The position numbers and the translations under genes were made by a program. The notes under the pieces are model-generated. The model did not search any database. It was not told the origin of the DNA and saw only the letters and a program-made list of their open reading frames with translations. A stretch of 64,000 bases of DNA from Pseudomonadota bacterium (lineage in GTDB: Bacteria > Pseudomonadota > Gammaproteobacteria > Steroidobacterales > Steroidobacteraceae): positions 62,001 to 126,000 of the forward strand of contig JAFEDS010000002.1 of the NCBI GenBank assembly GCA_018241505.1. The letters are read 5' to 3'. Of this stretch, positions 33,146 to 41,978 are shown in pieces; within the stretch, counting starts at the first letter, position 1, and each line of letters starts with the position of its first letter.

Positions 33146-33177
33146 ATAACAGTTGTTGAGGGGGCAACAACCGTTAT
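33146..33177 (+). promoter_or_regulatory. 13-bp hairpin directly upstream of the patatin gene
   Basis: Arms ATAACAGTTGTTG and CAACAACCGTTAT pair with a single A-C mismatch around a six-base AGGGGG loop, ending six bases before the patatin ATG. The purine loop is the only Shine-Dalgarno-like sequence for that gene. No T-run follows, so it is not a standard terminator; it could be an operator or an RNA element controlling translation. Confidence 0.55.
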
Positions 33178-33183
33178 GAGTAC

Positions 33184-36087
33184 ATGTCCACAGCGGGCGG
33201 CCGGCAGACTCTGAATGAAGTCCTGGTGACGGAGTTGGGATGTTTGCGCCCGCAACTGCAGCGCAACGCACCTCCCGCGACGTACCAGTCGACCGACGCG
33301 CAACGCGCCGAGGATCTCAAGGGAATCTACCAGTCTATCGACAGCTCCCGGCTGGAGCTGTCCGCCCTGTGCCTGTCCGGCGGCGGAATCCGCAGCGCAA
33401 CATTCAACCTCGGTGTCATCCAGAGCCTCGCCCGGATCGGCCTGCTCGGAAAATTCGACTACCTGTCGAGCGTCTCCGGTGGCGGCTACATCGCCTCCTG
33501 GCTGCGGGCCTGGATGCATCGCCGCGGTGTCGCTGAGGTCGTACGGGAGTTGGGTCAAGGGGCGAAAGGCTCCGACCCACTGAATATCGAGCCCCGGCCG
33601 GTCGTCAACCTGCGCGAGTACAGCAACTACCTGACACCGGCGGTTGGCTTGTTTTCCGGTGATACGTGGGCGGCGGCGGCCACCATTGTCCGCAACCTGC
33701 TTCTCAACTGGCTGGTCCTGTTGCCGTTGCTGTCGGCCGTGGTGGGAATTCCACTGTTGTTCCTGCTGGCCATGCGCACGACCGGGATTTCCAACCTGTC
33801 GCAGGTTTGCCTGGCGCTCGCCCTGCTGACGGAATTCATTGCGAGCCTGCTCGTGTTCGGCTCCCGGCGCCTTGCCAAGAAACCCGAGATACCCCAGGGC
33901 TACTTCATCTGGACCTGTGTCTTGCCGATCTGCCTCGCCGGCGGGCTTCTGTCCACGGCCGGCGTGGGCCTGGATCCCAGGGTGACCGACAATAGTGCCC
34001 CCTGGCAGTTTGCCGCCCTCTGGTCGATCGGCGTGCCCATCCTCGGCTGGGGCCTCATTGAGCTGCTGACCCGCTCCAGCCGCCGCGCCCAACAAAAGAC
34101 CACCGGCAAGGACGATACCGGCCCGCAGACTCGAGAGCAGATCAAGAAGGAATCGCGGCAGGTGGCCCCTCTCGTGGAGCTCGCCGCGCTGGTGGTCTCG
34201 GGACTGGTGGGAATGAGCCTGCTGGCGAAAACCACCCAGTGGTGGTTCTCCTATCTCTACAACCATCCGGCCCTTTACGCCGTGCTGGTGTTGCCTCTGC
34301 TGCTCGGCGAGTACCTGTTGTCGCGCGTGCTGTTCATCGGGCTCCTGAGCCTCAACGACGAAAGATCCGACCAGGTCCCCGGCGAGGCGGGCGTGCGCAG
34401 CCGGATTTCCAGCAACGACTCGGACCGGGAGTGGTGGTCACGGCTGTCCGGATGGCTGCTGCTGGTGATGGTGTGCTGGGTGGCCGTGACGGGTGTATGC
34501 CTCATCGGCTGTTATCTGCCGAGCGTGTTGTTCAGGTTGTTCAAGCAGGACTATGCGACTGTCAGCTATTGTGTGAAGCTGACTGTCTCCCTGCTTGGCG
34601 CCATCACGGGCGCAATATCCGCACTCACCAGCAGCAGCGCCAGGACACCGGGCCCGGGGGCCGCGGCGACCCAACCCACGCCGGGCGCGATGAAGAGCCT
34701 CATGGCCTTGACCGGCCCGGTGTTTGTCATCTGCCTGATCATGATGTTGTCATGGGCATTGAAGGCGCTCGGCGAGGCCCTCATCCCGGATCCCTCACGC
34801 GCCTTTGTGCTGCATTTCTACGAGTCCATCGGCGCACAGCCGGTGCCGTGGCGGATCACGCTCGGGTTTATGGGGATCCTGGCCTGGCTCGCGGTATTGG
34901 GCATGGTGGCCAGCCGGTTCGTGAACGTAAACCGGTTCTCGTTGCACGGCATGTATCGCAACCGGCTCGTGCGCGCCTACCTGGGCGCTTCCAACGTGGA
35001 GCAGCGCACGCCCGACCCGTTCACCGGGTTCGCGCTGAATGACAACTTCGCTTTGCATGAGTTGTGCTCGCCGTTGCAGGCCCCGGGGGCCGTGGTCCCG
35101 CCCCTGTCGATCATCAACACCACTTTGAACCTCGTGAACGGCAACAAGCTCGCGTGGCAGCAGCGCAAGGCCGAGTCCTTCTCCATGTCGCCGCTGTTCT
35201 GCGGGAGCTGGCTGGAGGGCTACCGCAAATCCACCGAGTACGGCGGACCGGGCGGCGTGACCGTCGGCACCGCGGTGACCATTTCGGGTGCCGCCGCGAG
35301 CCCCAACAGCGGCTACTCGTCCTCACCGGTGTTGGGCTTTCTCATGGCCATGTTCAATGTGCGCCTGGGAGCGTGGCTGGGCAACACCAACGAGCACGGC
35401 AACCGCACCTACACGCATCCCGGCCCGCGGTTTTCCATTGTGCCCATGATTGCCGAGATGTTCGGACTGACGAATGCCAACCGCGGCTATGTCAACCTGT
35501 CGGACGGGGGCCATTTCGACAACCTCGGCCTGTACGAGGTGGTGCTGCGGCGCTGCCGCCACGTGCTGCTGAGCGATGCCGGCCAGGACGGCGGCTTTTC
35601 CTTCGAGGACCTGGGCAACTCCATCCGCAAGATCCGCATCGATTTCGGAATCAACATTGTGTTTGAGAAGATCCAGATTCTGCCCAACACACCGGAGAAG
35701 GAAGGGTTGTGCTGCGCGACCGCGCGGATTCGCTACAGCGACGTCGATGACACGCCGCCGGAGCGCGATGGCCTGCTGGTATATATCAAGCCGACGCTCC
35801 GCGGCCGCGGTGCCCAGGTTCCGTACGACATCTACAGTTATGCACGCGAATGCGAAGCATTTCCCCATGAGCCCACCGCGGACCAGTGGTTCAGTGAGTC
35901 GCAATTTGAGAGTTATCGCGCGCTCGGGGCGCACATCATGGAACAGTTGACCCAGACGTTGGGGGACAGCAACCAGGCGGGCTTTGCCGATTTCCACGCG
36001 AGTGTGAAGGCGTACCTGGAGACCAGGGCCGCCCCGCCGGCGCCGTTGGGGGGCTACGCGCCGCCGGAGGTCGCCACCGCCTCCTGA
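33184..36087 (+). CDS. Patatin-like phospholipase with inserted membrane domain
   Basis: 967-residue membrane protein. The patatin start is near residue 60: oxyanion motif CLSGGGIRS (63-71) and nucleophile Ser98 in SSVSGGGY. The partner Asp774 lies in [16 protein letters not shown]. Between them, roughly residues 170-580, are about ten hydrophobic helices (for example [20 protein letters not shown] and [21 protein letters not shown]), so the catalytic dyad is split by a membrane domain. In soluble patatins the two residues are about 150-250 apart. The C-terminus ends in cytosolic helical sequence. Its 3' end overlaps csrA on the other strand by 34 bases. Acyl-hydrolase activity on membrane lipids is inferred. 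Confidence 0.85.
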   Translation: MSTAGGRQTLNEVLVTELGCLRPQLQRNAPPATYQSTDAQRAEDLKGIYQSIDSSRLELSALCLSGGGIRSATFNLGVIQSLARIGLLGKFDYLSSVSGGGYIASWLRAWMHRRGVAEVVRELGQGAKGSDPLNIEPRPVVNLREYSNYLTPAVGLFSGDTWAAAATIVRNLLLNWLVLLPLLSAVVGIPLLFLLAMRTTGISNLSQVCLALALLTEFIASLLVFGSRRLAKKPEIPQGYFIWTCVLPICLAGGLLSTAGVGLDPRVTDNSAPWQFAALWSIGVPILGWGLIELLTRSSRRAQQKTTGKDDTGPQTREQIKKESRQVAPLVELAALVVSGLVGMSLLAKTTQWWFSYLYNHPALYAVLVLPLLLGEYLLSRVLFIGLLSLNDERSDQVPGEAGVRSRISSNDSDREWWSRLSGWLLLVMVCWVAVTGVCLIGCYLPSVLFRLFKQDYATVSYCVKLTVSLLGAITGAISALTSSSARTPGPGAAATQPTPGAMKSLMALTGPVFVICLIMMLSWALKALGEALIPDPSRAFVLHFYESIGAQPVPWRITLGFMGILAWLAVLGMVASRFVNVNRFSLHGMYRNRLVRAYLGASNVEQRTPDPFTGFALNDNFALHELCSPLQAPGAVVPPLSIINTTLNLVNGNKLAWQQRKAESFSMSPLFCGSWLEGYRKSTEYGGPGGVTVGTAVTISGAAASPNSGYSSSPVLGFLMAMFNVRLGAWLGNTNEHGNRTYTHPGPRFSIVPMIAEMFGLTNANRGYVNLSDGGHFDNLGLYEVVLRRCRHVLLSDAGQDGGFSFEDLGNSIRKIRIDFGINIVFEKIQILPNTPEKEGLCCATARIRYSDVDDTPPERDGLLVYIKPTLRGRGAQVPYDIYSYARECEAFPHEPTADQWFSESQFESYRALGAHIMEQLTQTLGDSNQAGFADFHASVKAYLETRAAPPAPLGGYAPPEVATAS

Positions 36088-36308
36088 GCTTCGCCTTCTC
36101 TTTTTGGCTGCGCGGCGGCGGCCTGCGCCCGCTCGGCCTGCGCCGCCTCGCGTTGAATGCGCTCGAAAATCTCTTCCCGATGCACCGCGACATGCTTGGG
36201 CGCCTTGATGCCAATCCGGATCTGATTGCCTTTGACGCCCAGGACGGTCACATCGACGTCACTGCCGACCTTCAAGGTCTCGCCAACTCGTCGAGTAAGA
36301 ATCAACAT
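36054..36308 (-). CDS. csrA: Carbon storage regulator CsrA (extended C-terminus)
   Basis: RNA-binding global regulator that binds GGA-containing leaders. The core [52 protein letters not shown] is complete, including the Arg44-type surface (VHREEI). A ~30-residue Ala/Gln/Glu-rich tail follows, so the protein has 84 residues against about 61 in E. coli. The ATG at 36306-36308 has AAGGAG upstream. Its last 34 bases are antisense to the end of the patatin gene. A palindrome lies 36 bases upstream. Confidence 0.93.
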   Translation of the reverse strand: MLILTRRVGETLKVGSDVDVTVLGVKGNQIRIGIKAPKHVAVHREEIFERIQREAAQAERAQAAAAQPKREGEAQEAVATSGGA

Positions 36309-36343
36309 CGTCCGTCTCCTTGTCTTCCGCACTCCTAATGTAC

Positions 36344-36359
36344 TGAGACGTTCGTCTCA
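36344..36359. promoter_or_regulatory. Palindrome upstream of csrA
   Basis: TGAGACG-TT-CGTCTCA, perfect 7-bp arms, between the amidohydrolase stop (36402) and csrA. It could be an operator for csrA or a transcript hairpin after the amidohydrolase gene; there is no T-run. Confidence 0.4.
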
Positions 36360-36401
36360 TGGGAATCCGTTATCCTGGTTTTTTCAAGCCCCAAAAGCCA
36401 T

Positions 36402-37661
36402 TCAATCCTGCTTGTAGATCCGGCCCTCCTTCATCACGAACTGCACGTTTTCCAGCAAGCGCACGTCGGCGAGCGGATCGCCCCGCACTGCAACCAGGTC
36501 CGCCAGCTTGCCCGCTTCGATCGAGCCCACCCGCGCGGCGACTCCCAACAGATCCGCCGCGCTCACGGTCGCCGAGCGGATTGCCTGCATCGGCGTCATC
36601 CCGTTCTGGACCATGAAGTTAAATTCGCGGCTATTGCGCCCGAACGCACAGACACCAATGTCCGTACCAAAGGCAATCCTGACGCCCGCCTGCACCGCTT
36701 TGCGAAAATTCTGCAACTGCGCCGCCATTACCTGGTTGGCCTTCTCAACAAACTCCGGCGGATAGTTGGTTCCCACGCACTCGCGGACCTCCAGCGTCGG
36801 CACGAGATACGTACCGTGCTGCTTCATGAGCGCTCGTCCTTCATCGTCCATGAGAGTCCCGTGCTCAATGGAAGCAACTCCGGCACGGATAGCCGCCTTG
36901 ATGCCCTCCGCGCCGTGCGCATGTACGGCAACCTTCAAGCCGAAGTTGTGCGCCTCATCCACCGCAGCCGCCAACTCATCCGGTGTCGCCTCACGGCCAC
37001 CCGGATTGCTGTTGTGAGTGAGTATAGCGCCGGTGGCAAACATCTTGATAACATCGACACGCTGCCCTGCAAGAGTGCGAATGCGCTCGCGCACCTCCGT
37101 CGGCGAGTTTGCCGTGCCGTAACGTAAATCCCATGGAAGTGTCACGTCCGGCGCGAACCCGGTGACAGCCCCTGCACCTCCGGTGATTGTTACATACGCA
37201 CCGGCGACCAACATGCGCGGCCCGACCACATCGCCACGGTTAATTGCATCGCGCAATGCGACGTCAACCAATGCGCGATAGCTGCCCAGGTCTCGAACGG
37301 TCGTAAATCCCGCCAACAACACCGCACGCGCGTTCGGCAGCGACCCGAACGCTCGCTCCGCGGCGGTGTGCTCGAGCTCCGCCAGTGGATCCTGGTTGCC
37401 GGTGGATATCGTGAGATGGGTATGAGAGTCAATGAGACCGGGGAGGACCGTGTAGTCGCTCAGGTCAATGAACTGCGAGCCCGGCGGACGCTCCAGATTC
37501 GCGGCCACCGCCACAATCCGGCCGTCTTTGATGGAAATGAGGGTCGGACCCAGTTGCTTGCCGGCCGCGGTGTCGATGAGATGCCCGGCGCGGATCACCA
37601 GCTCCTGCGCCTGGGCTGCCTGCAGACAGAACAGGCTCGCCATGAGCACTCGCAACTTCAT
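36402..37661 (-). CDS. Secreted metal-dependent amidohydrolase
   Basis: 419-residue amidohydrolase-superfamily enzyme of the imidazolonepropionase/prolidase-like branch, exported (signal MKLRVLMASLFCLQAAQAQ). Metal ligands are visible in GLIDSHTHL (HxH), VIKMFATG (Lys that is typically carboxylated), VAVHAHG, SIEHGT and FGTDIG (Asp). C-terminal GSIEAGKLADLVAVRGDPLADV is the usual closing beta-sandwich. Homologues hydrolyse dipeptides or N-acyl amino acids; the substrate cannot be named. Its ATG overlaps the stop of the upstream DUF2007 gene by four bases. Confidence 0.87.
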   Translation of the reverse strand: MKLRVLMASLFCLQAAQAQELVIRAGHLIDTAAGKQLGPTLISIKDGRIVAVAANLERPPGSQFIDLSDYTVLPGLIDSHTHLTISTGNQDPLAELEHTAAERAFGSLPNARAVLLAGFTTVRDLGSYRALVDVALRDAINRGDVVGPRMLVAGAYVTITGGAGAVTGFAPDVTLPWDLRYGTANSPTEVRERIRTLAGQRVDVIKMFATGAILTHNSNPGGREATPDELAAAVDEAHNFGLKVAVHAHGAEGIKAAIRAGVASIEHGTLMDDEGRALMKQHGTYLVPTLEVRECVGTNYPPEFVEKANQVMAAQLQNFRKAVQAGVRIAFGTDIGVCAFGRNSREFNFMVQNGMTPMQAIRSATVSAADLLGVAARVGSIEAGKLADLVAVRGDPLADVRLLENVQFVMKEGRIYKQD

Positions 37662-37915
37662 TTGGATTCGTCTCCCATGCCGGTCGCAAGGTAAGTGAGC
37701 TCACTTTCGGACACCGGCTCCTGTTTCAGGATCCAGTGGGCCCGATGCAGCAGGGGCGGCGGAACCAACACCGAGAAACTCCAGGCCAATCCCGGAATGG
37801 GTTCATCCGGTGCAATGTAGGCCGGCACACCCTCGCCGGCCAGCAGCCCGACGAGCGCCTCCGCGGAAAATCGATCCGGGAAGGTCTGCACATTGACCCA
37901 GTCTGCGTCATTCAC
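37658..37915 (-). CDS. DUF2007-like small protein
   Basis: 85 residues with the pattern WVNVQTFPDRFSAEALVGLLAGEGVPAYIAPDEP, the DUF2007 (putative signal-transducing, ACT-like) fold: a strand, a helix covering AEALVGLL and a second strand. It overlaps both neighbours by four bases (ATGA) inside the methyltransferase-DUF2007-amidohydrolase operon. Function unknown. Confidence 0.7.
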   Translation of the reverse strand: MNDADWVNVQTFPDRFSAEALVGLLAGEGVPAYIAPDEPIPGLAWSFSVLVPPPLLHRAHWILKQEPVSESELTYLATGMGDESK

Positions 37916-38766
37916 AGCGGTCTGCCTCCGGTCAGGAGCGTAAAAGTCTGCAAAAAGTGAAAGTCGGGCCGCCGCAAGGCGAACTCCGGGCTGTGCGGGT
38001 CACACAGGCGCTGCAGCGCCTGGTAGTCGTCCGCGGCCAGATAGGGCCGCAGGCGCTCGCCCCAGGTGTCCCGAAAGATCGTCTGATACAGATAGTCCGC
38101 GTCGAGCTTTGACAGCGGTGCAACTCGTTCAATGACGAGAGTGCGGGCCTGAACATTCTGCAGGCCCGCACTTCGCAACAGTCCCACGAGCCCCCGGACG
38201 GCGGTTGTGTCACGTTCTTGCAAACCGTAGCGGTCGAGGTAGTACGCCCGATCCGCCTCTCGCGTTACTCGTTCCAGGCGCGCATCCCACGCGAAGTACA
38301 TTTCCGGGAGGAAGCCACCCTGCCCCAACGCCATGCGCCCTCCGGGCCGCAGCAGATCGACCAGGGTTAGTATGCCCGCCAGCCGATCACGCAGATGATT
38401 GATGGTGTTGACACACCAGATGAGGTCAAACGTCCGGGGCGCGAACGGCGGCTTCAACATGTCGGCCTGGGCGATGACAGCGGTCCGTGGCGCTGTCGTC
38501 CGGGCTGCATGCACATGCGCCGTTGAGAGATCAACACCGGCAACGAGGCCGGTGCGACCCGTCAACTCTGCAAACCAGCTCAGCGCTTCGCCCGTTCCGC
38601 ACCCCGCGTCCAGCACTCGCGCGCCCTCGTGGACGTTGAGAGTGTCGATGGAACGCTTCAACTCCGATTCGGCGAAGGCGTTGAAATGACGCAGCTTGGA
38701 GGTGTAGTCGCGGCTGGCGCTATCGCCCAGCAAGGCGGTGGTTCTTTTTGTGTCGAGTGACGACAT
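37912..38766 (-). CDS. Class I SAM-dependent methyltransferase
   Basis: 284 residues. SAM-binding motif I is VLDAGCGTGEALSWF (around residues 50-64), motif II VAGVDLSTAHVHAA, motif III AQADMLKPPFAPRTFDLIWC and a later LVDLLRPGGRMALGQGG. The C-terminal ~120 residues are a helical substrate domain. The acceptor is unknown. It is the first gene of the three-gene operon. It starts 34 bases from the stop of the LysR gene on the same strand. Confidence 0.85.
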   Translation of the reverse strand: MSSLDTKRTTALLGDSASRDYTSKLRHFNAFAESELKRSIDTLNVHEGARVLDAGCGTGEALSWFAELTGRTGLVAGVDLSTAHVHAARTTAPRTAVIAQADMLKPPFAPRTFDLIWCVNTINHLRDRLAGILTLVDLLRPGGRMALGQGGFLPEMYFAWDARLERVTREADRAYYLDRYGLQERDTTAVRGLVGLLRSAGLQNVQARTLVIERVAPLSKLDADYLYQTIFRDTWGERLRPYLAADDYQALQRLCDPHSPEFALRRPDFHFLQTFTLLTGGRPL

Positions 38767-38800
38767 CGGTTCGGATCATTGCGGCCGATTGCCCGTCAGT

Positions 38801-39748
38801 TTACACATTCGGCCGGCTGCCGGGCCTCTCACCCAGCACCGTGTCAATAAACACCCGCAAGGCCGGCGCCATTTGCCGCCGGGCGGGAAAGCACAGGAAG
38901 AAGCCGGGAAAAGGCGCGGACCAGGCTTCCAGCAAGCGCACGAGACGGCCCGCCTCGACATGCGGTGCACTCACCTGCTCGGTCGGAAAGGCGATACCGA
39001 GACCGTCGATTGCCGCCTGCAGACAGAACTCCTTGCTGTTCGCAATAATCGGCCCCTGCACGGCCACTTCAAACCACTGCCCGGCCTCCTGGAACTCCCA
39101 TTTATAAGGCCGCTCGTGACCCGGCCAGCGCCAGCCGATACACGCATGGGAAACGAGATCGCGGGGGTGTTGCGGGGTACCGCGCCTCGCCAGGTACTCG
39201 GGTGCGGCAACTGCAATCTGCCGCAGGTCCGGACCGAGTCTCATGGCCACCATGTCTTTCTCTATCACCTCGCCAATCCGGATCGCGGCATCGAATCGGC
39301 CCGCGACGAGGTCCACAACCTCATCATCCACGGTGATGTCGAGAACCACGTCGGGCCAGGCTTCGTGAAAGGACTTGAGAACCGGTCGCACGTAGAGATC
39401 CGCGGCGGTGCGAAAACAGTGAATGCGCACGGGCCCGATGGGTTGCTCGCGCAAATGACTCGTCTGCCCCAGAGCGGCCCCGATCTCCTCGACTGCCGGC
39501 TTCACGCGCTGAAACAGTTGTTGTCCGCCCTCGGTGAGCGACACATTGCGCGTGGTTCTGTGCAGGAGGCGAACCCCCACGCGTTCCTCGAGCGAACGCA
39601 CCAGTTGGCTGAGTGCCGACGAGGACACGCCCAGCTTGTGCGCCGCCCGCGAAAAGTTGAGGGCTTCGGCAACAGCAATAAACGCGCGCAGTTGACCGAA
39701 ATCACTGCTCGACAGCAGTGAGTCCCCTGTGTTCGACGGCTGATTCAT
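38801..39748 (-). CDS. LysR family transcriptional regulator
   Basis: 315 residues. Residues 17-75 hold the winged helix-turn-helix (FGQLRAFIAVAEALNFSRAAHKLGVSSSALSQLVRSLEERVGVRLLHRTTRNVSLTEGG); the rest is the periplasmic-binding-like effector domain. The sequence resembles the subgroup that controls divergent SDR or oxidoreductase genes. The SDR at 39844 is divergent and a 20-bp palindrome with T-N11-A geometry lies between them. Confidence 0.92.
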   Translation of the reverse strand: MNQPSNTGDSLLSSSDFGQLRAFIAVAEALNFSRAAHKLGVSSSALSQLVRSLEERVGVRLLHRTTRNVSLTEGGQQLFQRVKPAVEEIGAALGQTSHLREQPIGPVRIHCFRTAADLYVRPVLKSFHEAWPDVVLDITVDDEVVDLVAGRFDAAIRIGEVIEKDMVAMRLGPDLRQIAVAAPEYLARRGTPQHPRDLVSHACIGWRWPGHERPYKWEFQEAGQWFEVAVQGPIIANSKEFCLQAAIDGLGIAFPTEQVSAPHVEAGRLVRLLEAWSAPFPGFFLCFPARRQMAPALRVFIDTVLGERPGSRPNV

Positions 39749-39799
39749 GAGCCCAGCTTACAAGAGCAATTAGCGCCGGGCCATTAATCGCGCGCCGGC

Positions 39800-39819
39800 G
39801 TGCGCTTAGAGTAGCGCAC
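39800..39819. promoter_or_regulatory. Candidate LysR box between LysR and SDR genes
   Basis: GTGCGCT-TAGAGT-AGCGCAC, perfect 7-bp arms with a 6-base spacer; it contains a T-N11-A pair as in LysR-type boxes. It lies 24 bases before the SDR start, close to its promoter, and 52 bases from the regulator start. Confidence 0.6.
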
Positions 39820-39843
39820 GTGGTTGATTTGAGGATTTCCCCT

Positions 39844-40665
39844 ATGAAGAATTGGTTGATTACCGGCGTTTCCCGCGGCTTGGGAAAGGCGTTGGCTGAG
39901 GCTGCACTAGCGCGCGGCGACACAGTGATAGGAACTGTCCGCGAAGGCAATCCGGATATTGCCCAAGGCAACGGTGCGTTCCACCCCTTACTTTTGGACG
40001 TGCGCGATCCCAAGGCGATTGAGACAGCCGTATCGCGCGCCTTCGATCTCGTTGACCGCCTGGATGTAGTAGTCAACAACGCAGGTTACGGACTGCTGGG
40101 ACCTGTCGAAGCCGTAACCGACACCGACATGACTCGCTTGTTCGAAGTCAATGTGTTTGGTCCGCTACGGGTGATCCGGGCGGTGTTGCCGCGGCTGCGC
40201 GCGCAGCGCTCGGGGCACATCATCAATATCACATCGATCGCAGGCCGGGCGCCCAATGCCGGATCCGGTGTGTATTCGGCGACCAAGGCGGCTCTCGAGG
40301 GACTGTCGCAATCTTTGTGGCAGGAGCTGCGGCCGCTCGGCATCCATGTGAGTGCGGTTGCCCCAGGCGCCTTCCGGACCGACTTCCTGACCGACCATTC
40401 CATTCGCCAGACTTCGCTCCGCTCGGAAGACTACGCTACGTCGGTGGGTACAATCGTAACCGCCCTACGCCAGACGGATGGCCGGCAAATCGGCGATCCT
40501 GAGCGCTGTGCGCAGGGTATTCTCGCTGTTGTGGATTCCAACACGCCGCCTCTGCACCTGCTGCTGGGGTCGGATGCGTTACGGCGCGCGCGTGTGAAGC
40601 TCGACCAGGTGATTGATGAAATGGATCAGTGGGAGCAGGTAACCCGCTCGACTGACTTTCCGTGA
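39844..40665 (+). CDS. Short-chain dehydrogenase/reductase
   Basis: 273-residue classical SDR. GVSRGLGKAL near residues 8-17 is the cofactor motif, NNAGYG and INITSIAG give the core and the catalytic serine, and YSATKAAL the Tyr/Lys pair. The N-terminal MKNWLITGVSRGLGKALAEAALARGDTV matches a common group of uncharacterised oxidoreductases controlled by divergent LysR or AraC regulators. The ATG at 39844 is preferred because GAGGA lies 9 bases before it and an earlier GTG adds unconserved residues. Confidence 0.9.
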   Translation: MKNWLITGVSRGLGKALAEAALARGDTVIGTVREGNPDIAQGNGAFHPLLLDVRDPKAIETAVSRAFDLVDRLDVVVNNAGYGLLGPVEAVTDTDMTRLFEVNVFGPLRVIRAVLPRLRAQRSGHIINITSIAGRAPNAGSGVYSATKAALEGLSQSLWQELRPLGIHVSAVAPGAFRTDFLTDHSIRQTSLRSEDYATSVGTIVTALRQTDGRQIGDPERCAQGILAVVDSNTPPLHLLLGSDALRRARVKLDQVIDEMDQWEQVTRSTDFP

Positions 40666-40678
40666 GCACGGCGGCAGG

Positions 40679-41158
40679 CTATGGCCGCAGGAAATCCTGC
40701 GTCACTTCGCGAATCTGGCGCTCGAGCCAGTCGGCCATGGCCCGCTCCTGCTGCACGTGTTCCTCACACATGCGGACCACCTCCGGCTCTTCGAGCACCG
40801 CGGCTGCCGCCCCCAGCGACAGATAGGCGCCGATCTCGAAGTGCCTCCAGGAGTAGTCGGCGAGACAATCCTTCACCGGCTCATCCGGGGTAACTTCGAC
40901 CGCGAAGGCCCGCGCAATGCCAATGAAACGGCTTGCCAGGTCCTTGACGGTCGAGGTGTCGGAGCCTATCTGCTTGAGGCACACCTCGATCCGTTGCACC
41001 TGGGCGAGCGAGACGCGCCAGTGCTCGCGAAATCCCGCGGCGAGCTCAGGAAAGCGCCCGAGGCGGTCAGCCATCCGGTCCAGAGTATCGACACTGGCGC
41101 GCTCCATCGCGTGTGCATCGCGCAACCAGGCTATGAGCGTCTGTTTGCTCTTGGTCAT
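40679..41158 (-). CDS. Ferritin-like DUF892 (YciE-type) protein
   Basis: 159 residues, all helical. The sequence LIAWLRDAHAMERASVDTLDRMADRL opens the first helix of the DUF892/YciE family, and YSWRHFEIGAYLSLGAAAAVL and VVRMCEEHVQQERAMADWLERQ give the third and fourth helices with the Glu/His ligands of a ferritin-like four-helix bundle. Such proteins are often stress-induced. The ATG at 41156-41158 with GGGAGTGGGA upstream is chosen over a longer frame. It is convergent with the SDR, 13 bases apart. Confidence 0.75.
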   Translation of the reverse strand: MTKSKQTLIAWLRDAHAMERASVDTLDRMADRLGRFPELAAGFREHWRVSLAQVQRIEVCLKQIGSDTSTVKDLASRFIGIARAFAVEVTPDEPVKDCLADYSWRHFEIGAYLSLGAAAAVLEEPEVVRMCEEHVQQERAMADWLERQIREVTQDFLRP

Positions 41159-41238
41159 GGTCCCACTCCCGACGGCAATCGCCGCAAATCGGCGCATCAC
41201 CGAATTGGTTGAAGGCGATTCAGTCAACTCACACCACG

Positions 41239-41754
41239 TTATTTGTGCACGGGGGCACCCTCCGAGGCCACGGTCGTCGCCTCCTCCGGCGACACGTTCA
41301 CAGCCTCCGACACCACGCTGTCGGGACTGAACATGTCACGGTAGAGCTTCCAACCGCCGTTGGTTTTCTTCCAGATACGCAGGTACTTGCCGGTTTCCAC
41401 ATCCTGGCCCACTCGAACGTTTCTAACCTTGTAGACACCCTGCTCGATGCCGACGTCCCCGCGCACCACGCTCCAGGTCGTTTCGTTGCCAAAACCGATG
41501 TACTTGTCGATGTTGGCTTCGAAAAAGGCGGCAATGGCCGGCTTGCCTTCTATGAGCGGATGCCGGGGTGGAAGGATCTGGGCGTCGTCGGTGTAGTGCG
41601 CCGCTGTGCGAAGAGCATCGCCTTGGTTGAAGTCGCGCGTGACGGCGGTGGTGACCGCCGATGGCAGGCCGTCTTCAATTTTGCCGCAGCCGCTGAGACT
41701 CGCGCAGCCAATCGCTATCAGCATCGAGGTGGTCGCCACTGTACACGTAGTCAT
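41239..41754 (-). CDS. SnoaL/DUF4440-like lipoprotein
   Basis: 171 residues. A short signal peptide ends in a lipobox-like LSGC (TSMLIAIGCASLSGC), so it is probably a lipoprotein. The mature part has the NTF2-like pattern AVTRDFNQGDALRTAAHYTDDAQILPPRHPLIEGKPAIAAFFEANI with YLRIWKKTNGGWKLYRDMFS, as in the SnoaL/DUF4440 family of small ketosteroid-isomerase-fold proteins. GGAGGACG gives a ribosome-binding site. It is divergent from the ELWxxDGT protein. Confidence 0.78.
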   Translation of the reverse strand: MTTCTVATTSMLIAIGCASLSGCGKIEDGLPSAVTTAVTRDFNQGDALRTAAHYTDDAQILPPRHPLIEGKPAIAAFFEANIDKYIGFGNETTWSVVRGDVGIEQGVYKVRNVRVGQDVETGKYLRIWKKTNGGWKLYRDMFSPDSVVSEAVNVSPEEATTVASEGAPVHK

Positions 41755-41978
41755 GTGTGCGTCCTCCAAAGAGCTTCGGCGCTATTTTGGACCCTCTGCG
41801 CGCAGATCCCAAGAGCGGCCGGAGTCGGTTTGCAGTGCAAAGTCACCCCCAGCTAGGGCGCGAGCCGGACATAATCTGCCCCACCGGCCGGCCGGCCGGG
41901 GGTCCGCTACCGTCGGTCCCCGCCAATATGCTAGCTTTGCAGTCGCGCCCCCAGAACAACAATAACTCGAAGGGATTC

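Noticed and set aside
39772-39791. ATTA-N12-TAAT pattern near the LysR gene
   Set aside because: Only 4-bp arms; the palindrome at 39800-39819 is a far better operator.
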